Source: CAYZEZ01 sp964477295 (GTDB lineage Bacteria; Bacteroidota; Bacteroidia; Bacteroidales; SM23-62). From it: 30,512 nt of DNA. Below, piece after piece: positions 15,829 to 22,999 of this stretch (positions are counted from its first letter, which is position 1; each line of letters starts with the position of its first letter). A program made the position numbers and the translations under genes. The notes under the pieces were generated by a model that saw only the letters and a program-made list of their open reading frames with translations, was not told where the DNA came from and ran no database searches. The stretch spans positions 1 to 30,512 of the forward strand of contig CAYZEZ010000016.1 in NCBI GenBank assembly GCA_964477295.1. The letters run 5' to 3'.

Positions 15829-16746
15829 ATGAGATCAACCCTTTTTGAAAACGCTCCACCCTTCGTGAAATTGATATTTGTCCCGGCCCTTATGGCTGCA
15901 TCCTACCTGGTCATCTTTTTCTTTTCAGTTATACTTGGGGCAATATTTTTTGATGTTTCATATAATGATATTACAGGTATATTAAATGAAGGCTTGTATG
16001 CCGAACACATAGGTTTTTTGAAGTTTTTACAGATTTTTTACTCTGTTGGAATGTTCCTTGTCCCTGGTATACTTGCAGGCTATTTTATCCAGGGGAGCAG
16101 TTTTGAATATATACTTGCTACTAACCGGCCGTCTCTGATAACTGCCATTGGGGTTATAATACTGCTGCTGTGTGCAGTCCCGGTAATTAATTTTCTGGTA
16201 GAATTAAACCTGGGGATATCCCTGCCTGATAAGCTGGCCGGTGTTGAAGAAAAGATTAGGAGTGTTGAGCAGGATACACAGGATATGATGAATGCTTTTT
16301 TTTCTAAAACCAGTGGATGGGGATTCATTGTTAACCTGATGATGATTGCTGTTATTCCTGCTTTTGGGGAAGAGTTTTTATTCAGGGGGGTTATCCAGAG
16401 GATCCTGACGGAATGGTTTAAGAATCATCATGTAGCCATACTGGTTTCTGCGATCCTGTTCAGCATAATGCATTTTCAGTTCCTGGGTTTTCTGCCGCGA
16501 ATGGCCCTTGGCGTCCTGTTCGGATACCTTTTCGCCTGGACCAGATCTATATGGATCCCGGTGATTGCTCATTTCATTAATAATTCGATGGCTGTGGTAT
16601 TTATTTATTTCTATTCGGAAGGGATTATCAGTTATAATCTGGATACTATAGGATCAACAGGCGACACCCTGATCTTTACAGCTTTAAGTGCACTGGCTGT
16701 AACCGTGATGCTGACAGGAATATATTATCATGAAAAAAAGGCTTAG
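15829..16746 (+). CDS. CPBP-family intramembrane metalloprotease
   Basis: The protein has 305 residues from the ATG at 15829. An in-frame ATG at 15757 would add 24 polar residues and run into dus, so I reject it. It has about eight membrane segments and the CPBP/Abi signature: Glu-Glu-x-x-x-Arg at 181-186 (Pro-Ala-Phe-Gly-Glu-Glu-Phe-Leu-Phe-Arg), a histidine at about 215 (Ser-Ile-Met-His-Phe), and His248 followed by Asn-Asn (Ala-His-Phe-Ile-Asn-Asn). The glutamates and histidines are the predicted metal site. Members act in CAAX processing, bacteriocin self-immunity or unknown membrane proteolysis. No bacteriocin gene is nearby. Its stop overlaps the convergent next gene (TTAG). Confidence 0.88.
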   Translation: MRSTLFENAPPFVKLIFVPALMAASYLVIFFFSVILGAIFFDVSYNDITGILNEGLYAEHIGFLKFLQIFYSVGMFLVPGILAGYFIQGSSFEYILATNRPSLITAIGVIILLLCAVPVINFLVELNLGISLPDKLAGVEEKIRSVEQDTQDMMNAFFSKTSGWGFIVNLMMIAVIPAFGEEFLFRGVIQRILTEWFKNHHVAILVSAILFSIMHFQFLGFLPRMALGVLFGYLFAWTRSIWIPVIAHFINNSMAVVFIYFYSEGIISYNLDTIGSTGDTLIFTALSALAVTVMLTGIYYHEKKA

Positions 16747-17474
16747 CCGATGCTTTTCCTCGAGGATTTAAAAACGCTGGAATTGTTTTGTTCGTTTTTT
16801 CTGTGAATATAAATGAGCCCGTACTCGGCAGCCTTTTCCCTTTTCAGATTATCCGGCAGATCTTTAAAGGAATCTTCAACTTCGTTCCAGATATCCAAAA
16901 TAATATCATCAGCCCTGGGCCTAATTGTTTTCAATTCCTGAAGCGCCCTGTTGGTTGATTCCTGCAGTTTTTTCTGATTTCTGTAGGCTTCAAGGAAATT
17001 CTCGTATCTAACCTTCACCACGGCAACAGTAGGATTGGTTATGGGGCTAAATCCTTTTCGAACTCTTTGTGTTTCCCCCTCTAAAATATTATTGCCCCAT
17101 TTAATCACATCCTCTTCATTGTTGAGGGGAGGTAATTTTTTACCATAACCATTAAGCTTGTAATAGTCACGGATAGAAGGAGACAGCTCACCCCTCTGAA
17201 CTGCCATGTTAACGACCTGAATAAAATGAGAAATGTATAATTTTGCCTTTTTCAATTGTGAATGGTACTCCTTATTCTTATCGATCTGCCTGGTAAATGA
17301 TCCTTTCTGGTGCATCATTGTTTTTTCAAAAGTGGGAAGGAATGATGTTACTTTGTGGAGAGAACTTTGTGAAAAGGCAAGTTTAAATGGAGGGATCTCT
17401 TTCCCTTTTTCCTGTGCTTTTTTCATTGCCTTCAGGCGGGCATTGTCAGTGTTGGGCAGTCTTCGATAGGGCAT
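16743..17474 (-). CDS. Conserved protein of unknown function
   Basis: This 243-residue protein begins MPYRRLPNTDNARLKAMKKA. It is soluble and highly charged, with lysine-rich helical segments and no signal peptide or membrane segment. Predicted long helices fill residues 75-110 and 160-225, and the C-terminus is basic and serine-rich. I recall proteins with the same opening in other Bacteroidota, but no function. The cytoplasmic location and charge would fit a nucleic-acid-associated or structural role, and that is only a guess. It is transcribed convergently to the CPBP gene and divergently from the M24 peptidase across a 353-bp gap. Confidence 0.75.
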   Translation of the reverse strand: MPYRRLPNTDNARLKAMKKAQEKGKEIPPFKLAFSQSSLHKVTSFLPTFEKTMMHQKGSFTRQIDKNKEYHSQLKKAKLYISHFIQVVNMAVQRGELSPSIRDYYKLNGYGKKLPPLNNEEDVIKWGNNILEGETQRVRKGFSPITNPTVAVVKVRYENFLEAYRNQKKLQESTNRALQELKTIRPRADDIILDIWNEVEDSFKDLPDNLKREKAAEYGLIYIHRKNEQNNSSVFKSSRKSIG

Positions 17475-17742
17475 TGTTAAAAAGATTGTTAGACGATTGT
17501 TAATAACTTGGAGGCTAATTGCGAATATATAAAATTATTAACAATACACAAGCCTATTCGTACTTATTTTTTATATTTTCTGGATAAGTGCTATTTAGTT
17601 GTTAGAAAAGTAGTTAAGTAGTTGTCTTTCGTGGAATACCTATTCGAATGATTTTGAAGTTGTTAATAAAGTTACCTGGATGATTTAAGTGCGAATGGTC
17701 GCCGGAAGAACATATTTTTATTAGAATAGCGGATCGTATTTT

Positions 17743-17793
17743 ACAGGATATTCATTTAAATGACTTCTCTCATTTGAATAACAGGATATTCAT
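17743..17793. repeat. Direct repeat pair, possible operator
   Basis: The 13-mer ACAGGATATTCAT occurs at 17743-17755 and again at 17781-17793, 38 bp apart start to start. A 10-bp palindrome CATTTAAATG at 17753-17762 overlaps the end of the first copy. The second copy lies inside the spacer of the predicted promoter. Confidence 0.55.
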
Positions 17794-17803
17794 ATTAATT
17801 TCG
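17773..17803 (+). promoter_or_regulatory. Predicted Bacteroidota-type promoter of the M24 peptidase gene
   Basis: A -33 box TTTG at 17773-17776 is followed after 19 bp by TAATTTCG at 17796-17803, one mismatch from TAnnTTTG. The spacing matches the usual arrangement, and the start codon lies 24 bp further on. This is the best promoter in the window. Confidence 0.5.
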
Positions 17804-17827
17804 AAGCAAAATTAAAAAACGAATATC

Positions 17828-19216
17828 ATGTTTGAAACAAAAGTTTATACTGAAAGACGGGATCAGCTCAGAGCAATGGTCAGAAATGGTATAGGATTAT
17901 TTCTGGGGAATAATGAAAGCTCAATAAATTATCCTGATAATACATACCACTTTCGTCAGGACAGCTCATTTTTATATTTTTTCGGATACAATAAACCTGA
18001 CTTGGCCGGGATTATCGATTTTGAGACAGGAGAGGACCATTTGTTTGGTGATGATGTAGAGATGGATGGCATTATCTGGATGGGGGCACAACCAAAAATG
18101 GCCGATCAGGCTGAACAGATTGGTGTGAAGAATGTAAGTCCCAGGAATAGCCTGGCAGATGTCATCAAAAAGGCCATTTCAAATGGGAGGACCATTCATT
18201 ATCTCCCTCCATACAGGGGTGATCAGATTATTGAGTTAAGTGAAATACTCTCTTTATCAAACCGGGAAGTGCAGGAAAACTTTTCTGTCGAGCTTATTAA
18301 AGAGGTGATTGCATTGAGATCCATCAAGTCAGCTATTGAAGTAGCCGAAATTGAGAAAATGGTTGATGTGGCTTTTGAGATGCATACAACAGCCATGAAG
18401 ATGGCCTATCCCGGCATTCTGGAAAAAGAGGTTTTTGGAGCCGTTGAAGGCATTGCTCTTTCAAAAGCCTACCTGACTTCATTCCCTGTCATTCTTACTA
18501 TCAATGGTCAAATTCTTCATAATCATCATCATGGTAATATGCTCAAAGAAGGCCGACTTATGGTAACAGATTGTGGTGCAGAATCGGAGATGGGTTATGC
18601 AAGTGATATAACCAGGACCTGCCCGGTAGGAGGTACATTCTCCTCAAGGCAGAAAGATATCTACTCCGTTGTTTTAAGAGCAATAACCGAAACCACTGCT
18701 GCCACAAAACCAGGCATGTTGCACAAAGACCTTCACCTGATGGCTGCCAGGATTATTGCCAGTGATTTTAAGGATCTTGGATTGATGAAAGGAGATGTGG
18801 ATGAGATCGTGCAGGCAGGAGCGCATGCCTTATTCTTCCCTCATGGGCTGGGTCACATGATGGGGATTGATGTACATGACATGGAAGGCCTTGGCGAGAA
18901 TTATGTGGGATACGATGAAAACATAAAGAGAAGCACACAATTTGGGACAGCCTTCCTCAGGCTTGGCAAAGAATTAAAGCCAGGTTATGTAATAACAAAT
19001 GAACCTGGATGTTATTTTATCCCGGCGCTGATAGATATGTGGCGGGCTGAGAAAAAATTCAACGAGTTTATTAACTACGATGCCGTTGAGTCATATAAGG
19101 ATTTTGGGGGAGCAAGGATTGAGGACGACATCCTGGTTACTGAGACGGGTTCACGGGTTCTTGGGAAACCCATACCCAAGACCATAGGGGAGATTGAAAA
19201 TACGATGAAGAAATAG
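17828..19216 (+). CDS. M24B metallopeptidase, Xaa-Pro aminopeptidase/prolidase-like
   Basis: This 462-residue cytoplasmic peptidase should cleave N-terminal residues ahead of proline or Xaa-Pro dipeptides. An N-terminal creatinase-like domain (about 1-165) carries Phe-Arg-Gln-Asp-Ser-Ser-Phe-Leu-Tyr-Phe. The pita-bread domain has the five metal ligands: Asp in Thr-Asp-Cys-Gly-Ala-Glu, Asp in Ser-Asp-Ile-Thr-Arg-Thr, His in His-Gly-Leu-Gly-His, Glu in Asn-Glu-Pro-Gly and Glu in Arg-Ile-Glu-Asp-Asp. A longer insert between the last two ligands (Cys-Tyr-Phe-Ile-Pro-Ala-Leu-Ile-Asp...Phe-Gly-Gly-Ala-Arg) is a prolidase-like feature, so dipeptide substrates are possible. The second M24 gene lies on the far side of sdhCAB. 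Confidence 0.92.
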   Translation: MFETKVYTERRDQLRAMVRNGIGLFLGNNESSINYPDNTYHFRQDSSFLYFFGYNKPDLAGIIDFETGEDHLFGDDVEMDGIIWMGAQPKMADQAEQIGVKNVSPRNSLADVIKKAISNGRTIHYLPPYRGDQIIELSEILSLSNREVQENFSVELIKEVIALRSIKSAIEVAEIEKMVDVAFEMHTTAMKMAYPGILEKEVFGAVEGIALSKAYLTSFPVILTINGQILHNHHHGNMLKEGRLMVTDCGAESEMGYASDITRTCPVGGTFSSRQKDIYSVVLRAITETTAATKPGMLHKDLHLMAARIIASDFKDLGLMKGDVDEIVQAGAHALFFPHGLGHMMGIDVHDMEGLGENYVGYDENIKRSTQFGTAFLRLGKELKPGYVITNEPGCYFIPALIDMWRAEKKFNEFINYDAVESYKDFGGARIEDDILVTETGSRVLGKPIPKTIGEIENTMKK

Positions 19217-19222
19217 ATCGTC

Positions 19223-19243
19223 ATGCTGAACTTGTTTCAGCAT
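19223..19243. repeat. Short inverted repeat, REP-like
   Basis: ATGCTGAA and TTCAGCAT form 8-bp arms around CTTGT, directly after the peptidase stop. I recall near-identical GTCATGCTGAAC...TTTCAGCATC sequences as frequent intergenic repeats in Bacteroidota and relatives. That is memory, not a search. Confidence 0.5.
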
Positions 19244-19271
19244 CTTACAGAGATCCCGATCCCGAGTAATC

Positions 19272-19291
19272 CCCCCCGAGTGCTCGGGGGG
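19272..19291. terminator. GC-rich hairpin between convergent genes
   Basis: CCCCCCGAG and CTCGGGGGG pair perfectly around TG, giving a 9-bp stem. It stands between the convergent peptidase and sdhB ends, so it could end transcription from both sides. No U-tract follows on either strand, so it is not a classical intrinsic terminator. An incomplete CCCGAGTA half resembling the dispersed palindrome lies just before it. Confidence 0.4.
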
Positions 19292-19330
19292 TCACGGCGG
19301 GACGGGATGACTAAGGTTCAGGATTTCATA

Positions 19331-20071
19331 CTAAACCAGCTTCGCGGCGTAAAACTCCCGGTTTAGCCTGGCAATATTTGATAACTTAATTTCTTTCGGA
19401 CATTCGGCTTCACATGCACCGGTGTTGGTGCAATTACCAAATCCCAGCTGATCCATTCTGGCTACCATATCTTTTACCCTGTCTTTTGCTTCAGGCCTTC
19501 CCTGGGGTAGCAGGGCCAGCTGAGAGATCTTTGCACTGACAAACAACATGGCGGAAGCGTTTTTGCAGGCAGCGACACAGGCTCCGCAACCAATACAAGC
19601 TGCAGCGTCAAACGACAGATCTGCGTTTAGCTTTTTTACAGGCAGAGTATTAGCTTCCGGGATGCTTCCGGTATTTACCGAAATATATCCACCATCCTGG
19701 ATAATCTTATCGAAGGCTGAGCGGTCGACGATCAGGTCCTTAATCACAGGGAACGGCTTGGCACGCCATGGTTCAATCACAATGGTATCTCCATCGTGGA
19801 ATTTTCTCATATGAAGCTGGCATGTTGTGATGGCTTTATCGGGTCCGTGAGGGTGCCCGTTAATATAAAGCCCGCAGGCACCACAGATTCCTTCCCTGCA
19901 GTCATGATCAAAAGCTACAGGCTCCTCCTTTTTGCTCACTAATTGTTCATTCAGCACATCAAGCATTTCAAGAAAAGAACTGTCAGGTGAAATTTCACTG
20001 ATCTTGTACGTTTCAAATTTCCCTTTTGATTTGGCGTTTTTCTGCCTCCAGATTTTTAATGTAAGGTCCAT
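19331..20071 (-). CDS. sdhB: Succinate dehydrogenase/fumarate reductase iron-sulfur subunit
   Basis: The 246-residue subunit passes electrons between the flavoprotein and the membrane cytochrome. A plant-type [2Fe-2S] site uses Cys58, 63, 66 and 84. The C-terminal domain has Cys159-x2-Cys-x2-Cys-x3-Cys169 and Cys214-x5-Cys220-x3-Cys224-Pro for the [4Fe-4S] and [3Fe-4S] clusters. Cys169 is followed by Lys-Asn-Ala-Ser instead of Pro, as I expect for type-B enzymes of Bacteroidota. It is last in the sdhC-A-B order, 110 bp after sdhA. The same complex is called frdB where fumarate reduction dominates, and sequence does not fix the direction. Confidence 0.94.
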   Translation of the reverse strand: MDLTLKIWRQKNAKSKGKFETYKISEISPDSSFLEMLDVLNEQLVSKKEEPVAFDHDCREGICGACGLYINGHPHGPDKAITTCQLHMRKFHDGDTIVIEPWRAKPFPVIKDLIVDRSAFDKIIQDGGYISVNTGSIPEANTLPVKKLNADLSFDAAACIGCGACVAACKNASAMLFVSAKISQLALLPQGRPEAKDRVKDMVARMDQLGFGNCTNTGACEAECPKEIKLSNIARLNREFYAAKLV

Positions 20072-20181
20072 ATTGATTGGTTCTTAGTTCCTGGTTAATT
20101 ACTTCTTAAATCAAAAATCGTTATTCATTATTCTAAGTTCACTCTCCTCTTTACTCTTCACTTCCCGTCACTCATCACACA

Positions 20182-22122
20182 TCACTTCTTATAATCACGT
20201 GTCTTAACTTCTATATATTCAAATTTCAACAGCTCCTTATGAAGCTCAGGTTCTTTATCAACCCCTTTATGCTCCCACGCCGATACATAAGAAAAATCTT
20301 TGTCATTTCTCAAGGCTTCTCCCTCATCGGTCTGGTACTCTATCCTGAAGTGTCCCCCGCATGATTCCTTCCTGTCCATGGCATCCCGTGCCATCAATTC
20401 ACCTATTTCAAAGTAATCAGCTACACGGTATGCTTTTTCAAGTTCGGGATTCAGGTCATTTTGTTCTCCGGAAATTAAAACATCCTCCCAGAATTCTTTG
20501 CGAAGGTCGCTGATCTGCCCAATTACTTTATTCAGTCCTTCTTTATTTCTGGCCATTCCAACATTTTCCCACATCAGGTGTCCCAGCTGTTTATGGAAGG
20601 AGTCGACCGTCCTTTTACCCTGGATGTTCATCAGGGTATTGAGTTTGTCCTGAACTGTTTTAAGCGATTCATTAAATTCAGGCAGATCGGTAGAAAACCT
20701 GGGGACATTGAATTGATCGGCCAGGTAGTTCTGCAATGTATAGGGAAGAACAAAATAGCCATCCGCCAGTCCCTGCATCAGGGCAGATGCTCCCAGCCGG
20801 TTGGCCCCATGATCAGAAAAATTACATTCCCCGATAGCAAAGAGACCGGGAATGGTTGTCATTAATTCATAATCAACCCAGAGCCCTCCCATAGTATAAT
20901 GGATCGCAGGATATATCATCATGGGCGTTTCATAGGGATTGTCATCCACGATCTTCTCATACATCTGGAAGAGGTTCCCGTATTTTGCTTCAATATTATC
21001 TCTTCCAAGCCGGTTAATTGCATCTTCGAAATCAAGATAAACGGCCAGTCCTGTTCCCACACCATTACCAGTATCGCAAACTTCCTTGGCTGCCCTGGAG
21101 GAGATATCCCTGGGAGATAAATTCCCAAATGCCGGATACTTTCTTTCCAGATAGTAATCCCTGTTCTCTTCGCTTATCTCTGTCGGTCGCAGCTGGCCAT
21201 TCCGGATCTTTTCTGCATCCTCCTTATTTTTCGGTACCCATATCCGTCCATCGTTTCTGAGTGATTCACTCATCAGGGTTAGTTTCGACTGGAAATCCCC
21301 GTGCACCGGAATGCAGGTTGGGTGGATCTGGACAAAACAAGGATTGCCAAAAAATGCTCCACGCTTGTGTGATTGCCAGGCAGCGCTAACATTGGCACCC
21401 ATTGCCATAGTAGATAGGAAAAACGTGTTCCCGTAACCTCCGGTTGCCAGCACAACGGCATGTGCTGAATGCTTCTCGATTTTTCCTGTAATCAGGTCCC
21501 GGGTAATTATTCCGCGAGCTCTTCCGTCAACAACCACCAGGTCCATCATTTCAGAACGTGGATGCATGGTCACTTTACCTTTTTTAATTTGTCTGCTTAG
21601 GGCCCCATATGCACCGAGTAATAACTGTTGACCGGTCTGGCCTCTCGCATAGAAAGTCCTGGATACCAGTGCCCCGCCAAATGACCGGTTATCAAGCAAC
21701 CCACCATAATCACGGGCGAAAGGCACCCCCTGTGCCACACACTGGTCGATGATGTTTCCACTGACTTCTGCAAGCCGGTATACATTTGCTTCCCTTGATC
21801 TGTAATCACCGCCTTTTACCGTATCATAGAACAGCCTGTAAACACTGTCACCGTCGTTCTGGTAATTTTTGGAGGCATTGATACCTCCCTGGGCTGCGAT
21901 ACTATGAGCCCTCCTGGGGCTGTCCTGGTAGCAAAAGTTTTTCACATTGAATCCCAGTTCAGCAAGGGTAGCCGCAGTCGATGCACCGGCTAAACCTGTC
22001 CCCACCACAATTACATCCAGTTTTCGCTTGTTGGCTGGATTAACCAGTTTTTGGGTGGATTTGTATGTCGACCATTTACTTTCGATTGGTCCGCCGGGAA
22101 TTTTTGAATCCAGTTGGGTCAT
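20182..22122 (-). CDS. sdhA: Succinate dehydrogenase/fumarate reductase flavoprotein subunit
   Basis: This is the 646-residue catalytic subunit with covalent FAD. Gly-Thr-Gly-Leu-Ala-Gly at 41-46 is the dinucleotide site, and His73 in Arg-Ala-His-Ser-Ile-Ala-Ala-Gln-Gly-Gly is the expected flavin attachment residue. Active-site parts include Ile-His-Pro-Thr-Cys-Ile-Pro, Ser-Glu-Ser-Leu-Arg-Asn-Asp-Gly-Arg and Leu-Ser-Pro-Arg-Asp-Ile-Ser-Ser-Arg-Ala. The late Gly-Glu-Cys-Asn-Phe-Ser-Asp-His-Gly-Ala-Asn-Arg-Leu-Gly-Ala motif is also present. Length and motifs match the Bacteroides FrdA type. It follows sdhC by 23 bp. In anaerobic relatives this complex reduces fumarate with menaquinol, in aerobic ones it oxidises succinate. 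Confidence 0.96.
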   Translation of the reverse strand: MTQLDSKIPGGPIESKWSTYKSTQKLVNPANKRKLDVIVVGTGLAGASTAATLAELGFNVKNFCYQDSPRRAHSIAAQGGINASKNYQNDGDSVYRLFYDTVKGGDYRSREANVYRLAEVSGNIIDQCVAQGVPFARDYGGLLDNRSFGGALVSRTFYARGQTGQQLLLGAYGALSRQIKKGKVTMHPRSEMMDLVVVDGRARGIITRDLITGKIEKHSAHAVVLATGGYGNTFFLSTMAMGANVSAAWQSHKRGAFFGNPCFVQIHPTCIPVHGDFQSKLTLMSESLRNDGRIWVPKNKEDAEKIRNGQLRPTEISEENRDYYLERKYPAFGNLSPRDISSRAAKEVCDTGNGVGTGLAVYLDFEDAINRLGRDNIEAKYGNLFQMYEKIVDDNPYETPMMIYPAIHYTMGGLWVDYELMTTIPGLFAIGECNFSDHGANRLGASALMQGLADGYFVLPYTLQNYLADQFNVPRFSTDLPEFNESLKTVQDKLNTLMNIQGKRTVDSFHKQLGHLMWENVGMARNKEGLNKVIGQISDLRKEFWEDVLISGEQNDLNPELEKAYRVADYFEIGELMARDAMDRKESCGGHFRIEYQTDEGEALRNDKDFSYVSAWEHKGVDKEPELHKELLKFEYIEVKTRDYKK

Positions 22123-22145
22123 GATATTTTGATTATCTATTTAAT

Positions 22146-22817
22146 CTATTGAGTTAAGAAGATATACAGTGGAATAGTCATAAAACCTGCCACCACAACG
22201 AGAGTGTAAGCGATGCCCAGCTTTTTGATAACAGGGGTATACGTTTTATGATTTAATCCGAGTGTCTGGAATGCCGATTGAAAGGCATGCAATAAATGAA
22301 ATCCGAGGAAGAGGAAACAGACCAGATAAAAAATCACGTATCCCGACATATGGAACCTGTTGATTACCATATTGGCCAGGTCATGATATTGTTTGCCGTT
22401 ATCATAGGTGATTTCTCCGATCTCGCCCAGCTTGCTTCTGAAATAGAAATCAACCAGGTGAATCACCAGGAATAAAAGGACGATCAGGGCAGTATGGATC
22501 ATAAATTTCGAAAAGAAGGAGGTCTGTGCATAGTTTGCCACTTTATACCGTTTTGGCCTCGCGAACCAATTCTGTATCTGAAGTATTAATCCATAAAGGA
22601 TATGGAGCAGGACGGTCCCAAACAATATTACTTCAAAGACCTTCACAACAATGTTGGTACCCATAAAATGAGATGCCACATTAAACGGTTTGGTGGATTC
22701 ACAGATTATTAATGTCAGGTTTATCCCCAGATGCACCAGGAGAAAGAGGACAAGGAAAAGCCCAGCCAGGGCCATCAACAGTTTTTTACCGATTGAGGAA
22801 CTAAAAATATTGCTCAT
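22146..22817 (-). CDS. sdhC: Succinate dehydrogenase/fumarate reductase di-heme cytochrome b subunit
   Basis: This 223-residue membrane anchor has five predicted helices, as in single-subunit type-B quinone oxidoreductases (cytochrome b558 family). Candidate heme ligands are His29, His72, His120 and His174 or 177, lying in helices that contain Leu-Leu-Val-His-Leu-Gly, Leu-Leu-His-Ile-Leu-Tyr-Gly, Leu-Val-Ile-His-Leu-Val and Gly-Phe-His-Leu-Leu-His-Ala. It hands electrons to or from menaquinone. It is the first gene of the operon and is divergent from the second M24 peptidase gene across 182 bp. No separate SdhD is present, as expected for type B. Confidence 0.93.
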   Translation of the reverse strand: MSNIFSSSIGKKLLMALAGLFLVLFLLVHLGINLTLIICESTKPFNVASHFMGTNIVVKVFEVILFGTVLLHILYGLILQIQNWFARPKRYKVANYAQTSFFSKFMIHTALIVLLFLVIHLVDFYFRSKLGEIGEITYDNGKQYHDLANMVINRFHMSGYVIFYLVCFLFLGFHLLHAFQSAFQTLGLNHKTYTPVIKKLGIAYTLVVVAGFMTIPLYIFLTQ

Positions 22818-22920
22818 TTATGTAAGTGATTTATTATTATCGGTTGACGATTATCTGTATAAGAAGCCCATACTCACCCCGCCACACCTTCGATTCATGA
22901 CTCACCTTTCCCCGACTCAA

Positions 22921-22948
22921 TAAAGTTAGCTATCTTTAACTTTACAAA
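22921..22948 (-). promoter_or_regulatory. Weak candidate promoter for sdhCAB
   Basis: On the minus strand TTTG (22945-22948) is followed after 16 bp by TAACTTTA (22921-22928), one mismatch from TAnnTTTG, about 100 bp before sdhC. The spacing is shorter than usual. Plus-strand near-matches (TATCTTTA and TAACTTTA at 22931-22944) in the same stretch could serve the divergent peptidase gene. Confidence 0.25.
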
Positions 22949-22999
22949 GATGTTTATTAACACAATATCATTTATTTAAAATTAATCTATTTCAATGTT

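Larger units (their letters stand above)
17475..17827. other. 353-bp AT-rich divergent intergenic region
   Basis: No coding frame of note is present. The stretch separates two divergently transcribed genes. The half next to the peptidase gene holds a promoter-like pair and direct repeats (annotated separately). The other half has two CCTATTCG copies (17553-17560 and 17639-17646) and A/T tracts, without a recognisable -7 box for the minus-strand gene. Confidence 0.6.
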
